This document shows, piece after piece, positions 52,972-61,626 of a stretch of 64,000 bases of DNA (position 1 is its first letter; every line of letters begins with the position of its first letter). The notes beneath the pieces were generated by a model. That model saw only the letters and a program-made list of their open reading frames with translations, did no database searches and was not told where the DNA came from. The DNA comes from CAWFXC01 sp963819735 (GTDB lineage Bacteria > Actinomycetota > Acidimicrobiia > IMCC26256 > DASPTH01), in the NCBI GenBank assembly GCA_963819735.1, contig CAWFXC010000001.1:620001-684000 (forward strand). Direction: 5' to 3'. The translations under genes and the position numbers were made by a program.

Positions 52972-54354
52972 TCAAGCAGGCGAGATGTTTTGGTTGTGGC
53001 AGAAGAGGTTCTGCGGGTCCCATTCGCGCTTGAGTGCCTGTAGGCGCTTGTACTTGTCGGGCCCGAAGGCCGCCTCGACCCGGCTCATGCCCTCGTCACC
53101 GATGAAGTTGAGGTAGACGCCACCTGTGCTCCACGGCTTCGTCGCCGCCGAGATCGCCTTGGTGTACGCGATGTTCTCGGCGTCGTCGGCGGGATCGGAC
53201 CACATTGACAGGTAGTGCACACCGAACGGTGAACCGCGGTCACCGAAGGCGGTCTCGTCGTCGGACACCCGGGCGATCGCACCTCCGCCCGCGATGAGCA
53301 GCATCTGGCTCAGCGGTGACACCGGCTGCGTGGCGTGCTCCACCAACGCGTCGACCGCGGCGTCGGGCAGCTCGGTGAGGAAGTCGGCGTTCCAGTAGTT
53401 GCGCATGCCGTGCGGGTTCGACTCGGTGATGAGATCCTGCACCGCCGTGTAGGGCATGGGCTGCACGAGGTCGAGGCCGGGAGGCCCGAACTCGCGCAGC
53501 GGGCGCAGCACCTCCTCGCCTTCCTCCACCGCGCCGGCGTAACAGAGCACCGCGCCGACGACGGGCTGTCCGCGCACCGGCTCGGGCACGAAATCGGCGG
53601 GAGGCGCGGTGATGAACGCGAGCGCACTGCCGACCTCGTCGGGCGCAGTGAGCATGAAGTCGCGCCAGAAGCGCACGAGGTCGCGGGCCATCGGCGCCGG
53701 GTACACCAGCAACCCGCCGAGCACGATCGGCCCGATGGGGTGCAGTTGCAGGTGGAACGCGGTGACGATGCCGAAGTTGCCGCCGCCCCCGCGGAGTCCC
53801 CAGAAGAGCTCGGGGTTCTCGGTGGCCGACGCGCGCACGATGCGGCCGTCGGCGGTGACGAGCTCCGCGGCCAGCAGGTTGTCGCAGGTGAACCCGAGCT
53901 TGCGTTCGAGCCAGCCGCTCCCGCTCCCGAGCGCGAGGCCGGCGATGCCGGTGTCGGGCACCCGTCCGCCGGTGACCGCGAGGCCGTGTTCCTGCGTGGC
54001 GGCGTCGAACTCGCCCCAGTTGAGGCCGGCTTCGGCGCGCACCGTGCGGGCGGCGGGGTCGACGCTGATGCCCTTCATGCCCCGCATGTCGATGCAGATG
54101 CCCTCGTCGACCACGGACGCACCGGTGACGCTGTGCCCTCCCCCGTAGACCGAGATCGGGAGCCCGCTCTCCCGGGCGTAGTTCACCGCAGCCACGACGT
54201 CGTCGACGCTGGTACACACCGCGATGACCGCGGGGCGTCGGTCGATCATGCCGTTGAAGACCGCCCGGGCTTCGTCGTAGCCGGACTCGCCCGGATGGAT
54301 CAGCTGACCGCCGAAACCCGGAAGATCGAACGTTCTCGTGCCCGTCGTCGTCAT
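52972..54354 (-). CDS. FAD-linked oxidase (berberine-bridge-like)
   Basis: 460 residues. FAD_binding_4 domain: GMIDRRPAVIAVCTSVDDVVAAVNYARESGLPISVYGGGHSVTGAS, where the His is the usual covalent FAD site, and GLALGSGSGWLERKLGFTCDNLLAAELVTADG. C-terminal substrate domain ends in VYLNFIGDEGMSRVEAAFGPDKYKRLQALKREWDPQNLF, the BBE pattern. Oxidises sugars, alcohols or secondary metabolites; substrate unknown. AAGGAGCGAGC precedes ATG 54354. Confidence 0.87.
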   Translation of the reverse strand: MTTTGTRTFDLPGFGGQLIHPGESGYDEARAVFNGMIDRRPAVIAVCTSVDDVVAAVNYARESGLPISVYGGGHSVTGASVVDEGICIDMRGMKGISVDPAARTVRAEAGLNWGEFDAATQEHGLAVTGGRVPDTGIAGLALGSGSGWLERKLGFTCDNLLAAELVTADGRIVRASATENPELFWGLRGGGGNFGIVTAFHLQLHPIGPIVLGGLLVYPAPMARDLVRFWRDFMLTAPDEVGSALAFITAPPADFVPEPVRGQPVVGAVLCYAGAVEEGEEVLRPLREFGPPGLDLVQPMPYTAVQDLITESNPHGMRNYWNADFLTELPDAAVDALVEHATQPVSPLSQMLLIAGGGAIARVSDDETAFGDRGSPFGVHYLSMWSDPADDAENIAYTKAISAATKPWSTGGVYLNFIGDEGMSRVEAAFGPDKYKRLQALKREWDPQNLFCHNQNISPA

Positions 54355-54458
54355 TGCTCGCTCCTTTTGATCGACGCCCCGCGCGGCGAGCGCCCTCAGA
54401 ACGGCCGCGCTTCGAGAGCCCTCCGCTCCCGTGGTGATCCAGAATCATCGCGGCTCCG

Positions 54459-54464
54459 TACCCT
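54459..54464 (+). promoter_or_regulatory. -10 box of the molybdopterin oxidase operon
   Basis: TACCCT, seven bases, then ATG 54472: leaderless layout. Confidence 0.5.
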
Positions 54465-54471
54465 TGAGGCA

Positions 54472-55230
54472 ATGGTCGATCGCGTGAACGTCCCCGAAAC
54501 GGATCCGTCGCCTGATCCGTCGACGCCGCAACCGACGGGGACCCCCGTCGGGCGACGAATCTTTCTGGGTTTGGTCGGCGTCGGGGCGTTCGGGGTGCTG
54601 GTGGGCTCCCGCGTCCAGGACTGGCTGGAGCGGGAAGTCGGGCCACTGATCGCCAAGGACGGCACCGGCCTGGCGTCGCTGCTCCCGATCGGCCGCTTCC
54701 GCATCTACACCGTCACCGGGAGCCTGCCGTCGCGCAGCCGCTCCGACTACAAGCTCCGAGTGACCGGACTCGTCGACCAACCCCTCGAGCTCAGCTACGA
54801 CGAGGTCGTCGCGATGCCGCCGACCAAGCTCGTGCGCGACTTCCAGTGCGTCACGGGATGGCGGGTGCCCGAGGTCGACTGGAAGGGCGTGCGCCTCTCG
54901 GACATCCTCGACCGCGCTGGTGTGCAAGCCGGCGCGACCGCGTTGCGGTTCCACTCGTTCGACGGCGCCTACACCGAGAGCCTCACCCTCGACCAGGCCC
55001 GGCGCGCCGACGTGCTCGTGGCGTACGAGCTCGAGGGATCGCCGCTCTCCGACGAGCACGGCGGGCCGGTGCGGCTGTATGTGGCGCCGATGTACGGCTA
55101 CAAGTCGTGCAAGTGGTTGGACCGCATCGAGCTCACGAAGCACGTCGAGGAGGGCTACTGGGAAGAGCGCGGCTACGACGTCGACGGCTGGGTCGGGCGC
55201 TCGAACGGACGGAGCGATGAACCAACCTGA
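54472..55230 (+). CDS. molybdopterin-dependent sulfite-oxidase-like protein
   Basis: 252 residues. GRRIFLGLVGVGAFGVLVG looks like a twin-arginine or membrane-anchored leader. The oxidoreductase fold follows: LRVTGLVDQPLELSYDEVVAMP, RDFQCVTGWRVPEVDWKGVRL (the Cys binds Mo) and VRLYVAPMYGYKSCKWLDRIEL. It resembles the YedY/MsrP and sulfite oxidase group, exported with cofactor. The next gene is a cytochrome b561-type partner overlapping by 14 bases, so electrons probably pass to or from the membrane. The substrate (sulfite, methionine sulfoxide or other) is not visible. Confidence 0.87.
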   Translation: MVDRVNVPETDPSPDPSTPQPTGTPVGRRIFLGLVGVGAFGVLVGSRVQDWLEREVGPLIAKDGTGLASLLPIGRFRIYTVTGSLPSRSRSDYKLRVTGLVDQPLELSYDEVVAMPPTKLVRDFQCVTGWRVPEVDWKGVRLSDILDRAGVQAGATALRFHSFDGAYTESLTLDQARRADVLVAYELEGSPLSDEHGGPVRLYVAPMYGYKSCKWLDRIELTKHVEEGYWEERGYDVDGWVGRSNGRSDEPT

Positions 55231-55840
55231 CGTCGCGCGCGACCAGCCGATCCTGCGCTTCGACCGCGTCGAACGCACGCTGCACTGGGTGAACGCGACC
55301 TTGTTCGGGTTGCTGATGATCACCGGCGCCGCGTTGTACGCGGGCCCCATCTCGGTGATCGTCGGCAACCGCGAGATCGTGCGCACCATCCACGTGTACT
55401 CGGGCCTCGCGCTCCCGATCCCGCTCCTCGTGGCGATCATGGGACGCCGGGGCACCCGGTTGCGTACCGATCTCGGGCGGCTCAACCGTTGGTCGCGCGA
55501 CGATCGCCGCTGGTTCCGCCGTCGCTATCGCCACGAGGTCGCGCTCGGCAAGTTCAACCCGGGCCAGAAGGTCAACGCCGCGTTCATCGGCGGCGCCGCC
55601 ATCGTGATGCTCGGATCGGGCTCGATCATGCACTGGTTCGATCACTTCTCGATCGACACCCGCACCGGCGCCACATTCGTGCACGACTGGTTCGCGCTCG
55701 GGATCTGGGTCGCGGTGCTCGGCCACATCATGTTCGCGCTGCGCGACGGCGACGCGCTCGACAGCATGATCGGGGGCACGGTGCCCGCGGCGTGGGCCCG
55801 CAAGCACGCACCGCTGTGGTACGAAGAGCTCCGACCATGA
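55217..55840 (+). CDS. cytochrome b561-type membrane protein
   Basis: 207 residues, four hydrophobic helices. RVERTLHWVNATLFGLLMITG, TIHVYSGLALPIPLLVAIMG, FIGGAAIVMLGSGSIMHWF and FVHDWFALGIWVAVLGHIMFAL carry paired His haem ligands as in formate-dehydrogenase gamma/Ni-hydrogenase b subunits. ATG 55217 has GGAGC close before it and lies inside the molybdoenzyme gene. Likely redox partner of that enzyme. Its stop overlaps the peptidase start (ATGA). Confidence 0.87.
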   Translation: MNQPDVARDQPILRFDRVERTLHWVNATLFGLLMITGAALYAGPISVIVGNREIVRTIHVYSGLALPIPLLVAIMGRRGTRLRTDLGRLNRWSRDDRRWFRRRYRHEVALGKFNPGQKVNAAFIGGAAIVMLGSGSIMHWFDHFSIDTRTGATFVHDWFALGIWVAVLGHIMFALRDGDALDSMIGGTVPAAWARKHAPLWYEELRP

Positions 55841-57249
55841 GCGCGACCGAATCGGAGCTCCACGACGCGACCACGGCCGCGATCCGCGCCGTCGACGACG
55901 ATCTCGACGCGGCCCGACACGACCTCGAAGCGCTCATCCGCATCCCCAGCATCAGCGCCGACCCGCATCACACGACCGACGTGAACGCGTGCGCGGCGTC
56001 GGTCGCCGACCTCTTGCGTGCGGCCGGCCTCGACGCGGTGCGCGAATTGCGCGTGGGCGACGGCCATCCGTACGTGATCGGCGAATGGACCCACCGGCCC
56101 GACGCGCCCACCGTGCTGCTCTACGCGCACCACGATGTCCAACCGCCGGGATTCGTCGAGCGCTGGACGAGCGACCCGTTCGAACCACGCGAGGCACGCG
56201 GCCGCTTGTTCGGGCGCGGCTCGGCCGACGACAAGGCGGGCGTGGTCGCGCACGCCGCCGCGGTGCGGGCCTGGTTGCGCACCGCCGGCACGCTGCCGTG
56301 CAACGTGAAGGTGTTGATCGAGGGCGAAGAGGAGATCGGCTCCCCCGGCCTCACCCCGTTCCTCGACGCCTACGCGCCCGACCTGAGTGCCGACGTCCTC
56401 CTGCTCGCCGACGCCGGCAACTGGTCGGTGGGCGTGCCCGGCCTCACCTACTCACTACGCGGCCTGGCCGGGGTCGACGTGCGGGTGCGCGCCCTCGACG
56501 GGCCGGTGCACAGCGGCATGGCCGGCGGTGCGGTGCCCGATCCGGTGCTCGGGTTGGCGAGCATGTTGACGTCACTGGTCGACGAGCACGGCGATGCCGC
56601 GTTCGACGACTGCTGGTCCGACTACGCGCCGCCCGACGCCGACGAACGCGCCCGGCTCGCCGCGCTGCCCGAGAACATCGACGGCCTCCGGCGCGCGTGG
56701 GGCGTGCGCGACGGCGTAACGCTCGCAGGCGATCCCTCGGTGTCGGTCTACGAGCGGCTGTGGCTGCGTCCCGCCGTCACCGTCATCGGGATCGACGGCC
56801 ATCCGATCGAAGGATCGTCGAATCAGATCGTGGCCGAGGCCGCGGCGCGGGTGAGCGTGCGGGTGGGACGCGGCCAGGATCCCGCTCGGTTGAACGAGGC
56901 GCTGCAGCGTCACCTCGAGCGCCGGGTGCCGCTCGGGCTCGAGCTCACCGTCACGCCGCTCGACGCGGTGCCCGCGTGGCACTGCAACCCGCGCGGCTGG
57001 GCCTTCGACGCCGCCGACCGCGCGTTGCAGGCCGGCTTCGGCGCCGAGCCGGTGTGCATGGGCGTCGGCGGGACCATCCCGTTCGTCGGGCCGTTCGCCG
57101 ACGCGTTCGGCGGCATCCCCGCGCTCCTGCTCGGCCCCGCCGATCCAGGAAGCCGGATCCACGGCGAGGACGAGAGCCTCCACCTCGGCGACTGGCACAA
57201 GCTCATCGCCAGCGAGGTCCACCTCCTCGCCGAAGTCGCCCGCCGCTAA
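55837..57249 (+). CDS. M20 family dipeptidase
   Basis: 470 residues. LLYAHHDVQPPGFVERWTSDPFEP (metal His, Asp), GRLFGRGSADDKAGVVAHAAA (bridging Asp), LIEGEEEIGSPG (catalytic Glu and metal Glu), then the dimerisation lid and HGEDESLHLGDWHK (last His). The family includes dipeptidases and N-acyl hydrolases. It is translationally coupled (ATGA) to the cytochrome gene, an unusual partnership for which I see no obvious reason. Confidence 0.9.
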   Translation: MSATESELHDATTAAIRAVDDDLDAARHDLEALIRIPSISADPHHTTDVNACAASVADLLRAAGLDAVRELRVGDGHPYVIGEWTHRPDAPTVLLYAHHDVQPPGFVERWTSDPFEPREARGRLFGRGSADDKAGVVAHAAAVRAWLRTAGTLPCNVKVLIEGEEEIGSPGLTPFLDAYAPDLSADVLLLADAGNWSVGVPGLTYSLRGLAGVDVRVRALDGPVHSGMAGGAVPDPVLGLASMLTSLVDEHGDAAFDDCWSDYAPPDADERARLAALPENIDGLRRAWGVRDGVTLAGDPSVSVYERLWLRPAVTVIGIDGHPIEGSSNQIVAEAAARVSVRVGRGQDPARLNEALQRHLERRVPLGLELTVTPLDAVPAWHCNPRGWAFDAADRALQAGFGAEPVCMGVGGTIPFVGPFADAFGGIPALLLGPADPGSRIHGEDESLHLGDWHKLIASEVHLLAEVARR

Positions 57250-57250
57250 C

Positions 57251-57306
57251 CCCGAACTTGCGTCGCTGGTGTTGGCATAGCCAACGCGAACGACGCATGT
57301 TCGGGG
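57251..57306. repeat. dispersed imperfect palindrome, related copy C
   Basis: CCCGAAC-TT-GCGTCG (57251-57265) mirrors CGACGC-AT-GTTCGGG (57291-57305) with one mismatch. The centre holds its own hairpin GTTGGC-ATA-GCCAAC (one offset) instead of the AGGCC arms of copies A and B. It lies between the M20 and serC genes. Confidence 0.65.
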
Positions 57307-57349
57307 GCTGGGGGTGGCAATCGTTCGGAGGAGGGGCGCGACGTCGTCG

Positions 57350-57355
57350 TAATCT
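57350..57355 (+). promoter_or_regulatory. -10 box of the serC promoter
   Basis: TAATCT, six bases, then ATG 57362: leaderless layout and the box nearest to TAnnnT consensus in the window. Confidence 0.5.
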
Positions 57356-57361
57356 CGGTCG

Positions 57362-58501
57362 ATGCCGGTCGATCCTTTGAGCATCACCCTGCCCCCCGAA
57401 CTGATCCCCTCCGACGGCCGCTTCGGATCGGGTCCGTCGAAGGTCCGCCCCGACGCCGCGCGCGCACTGGCCGACGGCGCCACCGCGTTCCTCGGCACGA
57501 GCCACCGCCAGGCCACGGTGCGATCGGTCGTCGGCAGCATCCGCGCCGGGCTCGCCGACCTCTTCTCGCTCCCCGACGGCTACGAAGTGCTGCTCGGCAA
57601 CGGCGGCAGCACCGCGTTCTGGGACGCCGCCGCCTTCGGGCTGATCGAACGCCGGTCCGAGCACCTCGTGTTCGGCGAGTTCTCGTCGAAGTTCGCCGCC
57701 GTCACCGCGGCGGCGCCGTTCCTCGACGATCCCGTGGTGCTGAAGTCCGACGCAGGCACGCATCCGGAGATGGTCGCCGACTCCACCGTCGACGCGTACG
57801 CGTACCCGCACAACGAGACGTCGACCGGCGTGATGACCGACGTCCACCGTCCCGACGCCGACCAGTCGGGTGGTGCCGGCCTCGTGCTGGTCGACGCGAC
57901 ATCGGGCGCGGGTGGGTTGCGCGTCGACCCCACACATTTCGACGTGTACTACTTCGCGCCGCAGAAGTGCTTCGCCGCCGACGCGGGACTGTGGCTGGCG
58001 TGCTGCTCCCCGGCGGCCATCGAGCGCATCGAACGGATCGGCGCGAGCGACCGCTGGGTACCGCCGTCGCTGAGCCTGCCGATCGCGTTGGAGAACTCCC
58101 GCCTCGACCAGACCTACAACACACCCGCGCTGGCATCGTTGTTCCTGCTCGAGCACAGTCTCCGCTGGATGCTCGACAACGGCGGGCTCGAGTTCACGAC
58201 CGGCCGGTGCGACCGTTCCGCCGAACTGCTCTACGGCTGGGCCGAGGCGAGCACCTACGCCACGCCGTTCGTGGCGAAGCCGTCGGAGCGCAGCCACGTG
58301 AGCGGCACCATCGACTTCTCCGACGAGGTCGACGCCGCCGCCGTCGCCAAGGCGTTGCGCGCCAATGGCATCGTCGACACCGAGCCCTACCGCAAGCTCG
58401 GACGCAACCAGCTGCGCATCGCGATGTTCCCGGCCATCGAGCCCGACGACGTCGCCACCCTCACGCGCGCGATCGACTACCTCGCCGAAGCTCTGCGGTG
58501 A
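57362..58501 (+). CDS. serC: phosphoserine aminotransferase
   Basis: 379 residues of the actinobacterial SerC type: FGSGPSKVRPDAARALADG, FLGTSHRQATVRSVVGSIRAGL, LLGNGGSTAFWDAA, VDATSGAGGLRVDPTHFDVYYFAPQKCFAADAGLW (Lys binds PLP) and TYNTPALASLFLLE. Makes phosphoserine from phosphohydroxypyruvate. Confidence 0.93.
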   Translation: MPVDPLSITLPPELIPSDGRFGSGPSKVRPDAARALADGATAFLGTSHRQATVRSVVGSIRAGLADLFSLPDGYEVLLGNGGSTAFWDAAAFGLIERRSEHLVFGEFSSKFAAVTAAAPFLDDPVVLKSDAGTHPEMVADSTVDAYAYPHNETSTGVMTDVHRPDADQSGGAGLVLVDATSGAGGLRVDPTHFDVYYFAPQKCFAADAGLWLACCSPAAIERIERIGASDRWVPPSLSLPIALENSRLDQTYNTPALASLFLLEHSLRWMLDNGGLEFTTGRCDRSAELLYGWAEASTYATPFVAKPSERSHVSGTIDFSDEVDAAAVAKALRANGIVDTEPYRKLGRNQLRIAMFPAIEPDDVATLTRAIDYLAEALR

Positions 58502-58505
58502 CTGC

Positions 58506-59372
58506 GTGAGGCTGGCCACACTGCGGACGGGTGACGATCCGTCGCGCTCGGCCGGCGCCGCGCGTCCGACCCGAGCGGTCCGCGTCGAGGACGACGTGCT
58601 CGTGGAGCTCGATGCACCCGACGTGGGCGCGCTCCTGCAGGGCGGTCCCGACGCGCTCGCCGCCGCGGCCACTGCGACCGGCACCGAACACGCGCTCGCG
58701 ACCGCCGACTTCGCGCCCGTGGTCACGCATCCCGGCAAGATCATCTGCCAGGGTCTCAACTACCGGAGCCACATCCTCGAGATGGGTCACGAGCTTCCCG
58801 AATTCCCCACGCTGTTCGCGAAGTTCCGCGAAGCGCTGATCGGCGCGCACGACGAGATCGTGTTGCCGGAGCTGTCGACCGAGCCCGACTGGGAAGCCGA
58901 GCTCGCGTTGGTGGTAGGTCAACCGGTCCGGCACGCCACCCCCGCTGTTGCCGAACGCGCGATCGCCGGCTTCACCGTCGCCAACGACGTGACCATGCGC
59001 GACTGGCAGTACCGGTCACTCGAGTTCCTCGCGGGCAAGACGTGGGAGCAGTCGACGCCGGTGGGCCCGTGGCTGGTGACCCCCGACGAGGTCGGCGGAC
59101 CACGACCGGATCTCGCGGTGGGCTGCGCGGTCGACGGCGTGGTCCACCAGCACGCCCGCACCCACGAGTTGATCTTCGACGGGCCCCAACTCGTCGCCTA
59201 CGTGAGCGAGTTCATCACCCTCGAACCGGGCGATCTCATCCTCACCGGCACGCCCGCCGGTGTCGGCCACGGCATGCACCCACCCGTCTACCTGCAGCCG
59301 GGTCAGGTGGTCCGCACGACCATCGAGGGCATCGGCGAGCTGCGCAATCCGTGCCGGGCCGAGCACCGGTAA
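58506..59372 (+). CDS. fumarylacetoacetate hydrolase family protein
   Basis: 288 residues. KIICQGLNYRSHILEMG, FREALIGAHDEIVLP, EPDWEAELALVVG (metal Glu-x-Glu), GFTVANDVTMRDWQYRS, PVGPWLVTPDEVG and LILTGTPAGVGHGMHPPVYLQPGQVV: a typical FAH catalytic domain preceded by a ~70-residue beta-domain. Such enzymes hydrolyse acylpyruvates or decarboxylate oxaloacetate. GTG 58506 starts four bases after the serC stop, so they are co-transcribed. Confidence 0.9.
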   Translation: MRLATLRTGDDPSRSAGAARPTRAVRVEDDVLVELDAPDVGALLQGGPDALAAAATATGTEHALATADFAPVVTHPGKIICQGLNYRSHILEMGHELPEFPTLFAKFREALIGAHDEIVLPELSTEPDWEAELALVVGQPVRHATPAVAERAIAGFTVANDVTMRDWQYRSLEFLAGKTWEQSTPVGPWLVTPDEVGGPRPDLAVGCAVDGVVHQHARTHELIFDGPQLVAYVSEFITLEPGDLILTGTPAGVGHGMHPPVYLQPGQVVRTTIEGIGELRNPCRAEHR

Positions 59373-59464
59373 GGCCTCCAGCCCCCTCACGCCCACTCGC
59401 GCCCACTCCTTCCCGGGCGGAACCCCGTCCTCAAGGCACCCCGAAACCGGTCGATACGTACTCG

Positions 59465-60133
59465 GTGGAGGAATTCGAGGTCAGCATCCGTCCGGAAGAC
59501 ACCGGAGCCCGCTTGCGCGCGGTGCGCGAGCTGGCCGGTCTGACCACGCGCGACGTCGCCCGTGCCGCGGGCCTGAGCCGCCGTGAGATCGGGCTGGTGG
59601 AGCGGGGCAAGCGGATACTCGACCCCGACGAGCTGCGCGCCCTCGCCGGCGCGCTGGGCGTCGAGCCCGAAGTGCTCGTCTCCCAGGGTCTGGGCGAGCT
59701 CGGCCCGGCGACTACTGAAGCCGACCGCATCGACGCCGTCGCCGGCCACGATCCCGATCACTGGCATGCACTGCCGGTCAGCGCGGCCGATCTTCCCCCC
59801 GCGCTCCCCGTTGACCTTCCCGACCCTGAGCGCCGCAACGATCTCGACACGCGCCGGCGGGTCGAGGAGTCGTGGGCCGAGCTGCGGGCGGAGCTCGACG
59901 ACGTGCTCACCCGTTGCGCGCGTCTGAGCCAGGCGACATCAGGTGACGACGTCCGCGACCTGGTCGACGGGCTCGAGACCGAGATCCGCGTCCTCAAGGG
60001 TGATCGCGCGTTCCAGCGTGAGCTGGCCAAGCACGAGCGCATGATCGGCCGGGCGCGCACTCCCGCCGACGGCACGCTGCCCGACGCCGCGCTCGCCGAC
60101 GCCGATCTCGCCAACGCGCGCACCGCGCGATAG
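59465..60133 (+). CDS. XRE-type helix-turn-helix protein with helical tail (paralogue 1)
   Basis: 222 residues from GTG 59465. HTH at ~11-65 (GARLRAVRELAGLTTRDVARAAGLSRREIGLVERGKRIL). An acidic, Pro-rich linker follows, then a long helical C-terminal part (RRRVEESWAELRAELDDVLTRC, DVRDLVDGLETEIRVLKGDRAFQRELAKHER). The same order and pattern occur in the protein at 61623-62435 on the opposite strand. Function unknown; a DNA-binding regulator with a sensing or dimerising tail. Confidence 0.75.
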   Translation: MEEFEVSIRPEDTGARLRAVRELAGLTTRDVARAAGLSRREIGLVERGKRILDPDELRALAGALGVEPEVLVSQGLGELGPATTEADRIDAVAGHDPDHWHALPVSAADLPPALPVDLPDPERRNDLDTRRRVEESWAELRAELDDVLTRCARLSQATSGDDVRDLVDGLETEIRVLKGDRAFQRELAKHERMIGRARTPADGTLPDAALADADLANARTAR

Positions 60134-60149
60134 CACCGCGCGAGAGCGC

Positions 60150-61241
60150 TCAGGCGCCGACCGCGCCGTCGTCGATGGCGCTGCGCACCACCTTGATCAA
60201 GCGGTCGTTCTCCGCCGGCGTCCCGACGGTGATGCGAACGCCGATGCCCGGAAACGGCCGGAGCACCACGCCGGCCCGCTCGGCGTAGTCGCCCAGCACC
60301 GCCGCGTCCTCCGGCAGGTCGAGCCACAGGAAGTTCGCTTCCGACGGCACGACCGGGAGGTGCAGTTCCTCCAGCTCGCCGAACAGGCGCACGCGCTCGC
60401 CGATGACCTCGTCGACGCGCGCCCGCATCTCGTCGTGCGCGCCCAACGACGCGAGCGCCGCCACCTGCGCGAGCCCGTTGACCTCGAACGGCACGCGCAC
60501 CTTGCGGAGGGCACCGATCACGTCGGGGTGCGCGATCGCATACCCGACGCGCAGCGACGCCAGCCCGTAGGCCTTCGAGAAGGTCCGCAGCACGACGACG
60601 TTGTCGTGGCCGGCGAGCAGGTCGAGGCCGTGGGGGAAGCGGGGCGACGTGACGAACTCGAAGTAGGCCTCGTCGAGCACCACGAGGCAGTCGTCGGGCA
60701 CACGCGCGAGGAGCAGGTCGACGGCGTCGCGGTCGACGATCGTGCCGGTGGGATTGTTGGGGTTGCACACGAACACGAGCCGGGTGCGCTCTCCGACTGC
60801 GTCGGCCATCGCGTCGAGGTCGTAGGTGTGCCGGTCGAGCGGCACCTGCACCATCGTGGCGCCGACCTGCTGCGCCAGCACCGGGTAGGCCTCGAACGAC
60901 GGCCACCCGAACACCACTTCGTCACCGGCGTCGCACGTGGCGGCCAACGCCATGCGGCACAGCTCGACCGAGCCGTTGCCGAGCAGCACCTGCTCGAGCC
61001 CGACGCCGTAGTGCTCGCCCAGGGCTTCGCGCAGGGCGACCCCGCCGTCGTCGGGATAGCGGTTCACGGTGGGGGCGGCCTCGACGATGGCGGCCAACGC
61101 GGCCGGGAGCGGGCCGAACGGCGCTTCGTTCGATGCCAGCTTCACGACGTCGCGGATCGCGTAGGTCCGTTCAACCGATTCCGCCGACCGCCCGGGCACG
61201 TAGTCGGGAATGGCAGCGAGATCGGGGCGCGTGCGGATCAC
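60150..61241 (-). CDS. hisC: histidinol-phosphate / aromatic aminotransferase
   Basis: 363 residues, fold-type I. KLASNEAPFGPLPAAL, RYPDDGGVALREALGEHYGV, LLGNGSVELCRMAL, VFVCNPNNPTGTIV, LVVLDEAYFEF and RTFSKAYGLASLRVGYAIAHPD (Lys binds PLP). It fits HisC or the closely related aromatic aminotransferase (PatA/Pat). No his operon surrounds it, so the exact substrate is open. GTG 61241 is preceded by GGAAAG. Confidence 0.87.
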   Translation of the reverse strand: MIRTRPDLAAIPDYVPGRSAESVERTYAIRDVVKLASNEAPFGPLPAALAAIVEAAPTVNRYPDDGGVALREALGEHYGVGLEQVLLGNGSVELCRMALAATCDAGDEVVFGWPSFEAYPVLAQQVGATMVQVPLDRHTYDLDAMADAVGERTRLVFVCNPNNPTGTIVDRDAVDLLLARVPDDCLVVLDEAYFEFVTSPRFPHGLDLLAGHDNVVVLRTFSKAYGLASLRVGYAIAHPDVIGALRKVRVPFEVNGLAQVAALASLGAHDEMRARVDEVIGERVRLFGELEELHLPVVPSEANFLWLDLPEDAAVLGDYAERAGVVLRPFPGIGVRITVGTPAENDRLIKVVRSAIDDGAVGA

Positions 61242-61329
61242 CGCGCCATCTTTCCATGCCGGCCCCTACCCCGCCGACGCGACCTCGGCCGACGGCGAAC
61301 TCAGGCGGCGCCCTCAGGCGACGGTGCCC

Positions 61330-61626
61330 TCAGGCGACGGCGAGGATCATCAGCACGATCACGACCGCAATCACACCGCCGGCCAACTCCACCAACGGGT
61401 AACGCGCCGGGATGTGCCACCCGCAGTCGCGGCACTGCCCGCGCAGCGCCAACCACGACACGACGGGCAGGTTGTCGTACGGACGAACAGGCGTCTCGCA
61501 CGACGGGCAGTGGGATGCCGGTTGCACGATCGACTCACCCGCGGGCACCCGCACCAGGACGACGTTGGCGAACGAGCCGACGATGAGGCCGAACAGGAAC
61601 GCGGAGACGAGCACCACGACGATCAT
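61330..61626 (-). CDS. stand-alone DiS_P_DiS (prepilin-peptidase N-terminal) protein
   Basis: 98 residues only. A first helix (IVVVLVSAFLFGLIVGSFANVVLVRVP), then HCPSCETPVRPYDNLPVVSWLALRGQCRDCGWHIPARYPLVELAGG with both CxxC pairs, then a second helix and a stop. This is the N-terminal domain of type IV prepilin peptidases (PilD/TadV class). The A24 protease domain with its GxGD aspartate is missing. ATG 61626 overlaps the HTH gene stop. It may be a free metal-binding membrane domain or a remnant. Confidence 0.8.
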   Translation of the reverse strand: MIVVVLVSAFLFGLIVGSFANVVLVRVPAGESIVQPASHCPSCETPVRPYDNLPVVSWLALRGQCRDCGWHIPARYPLVELAGGVIAVVIVLMILAVA

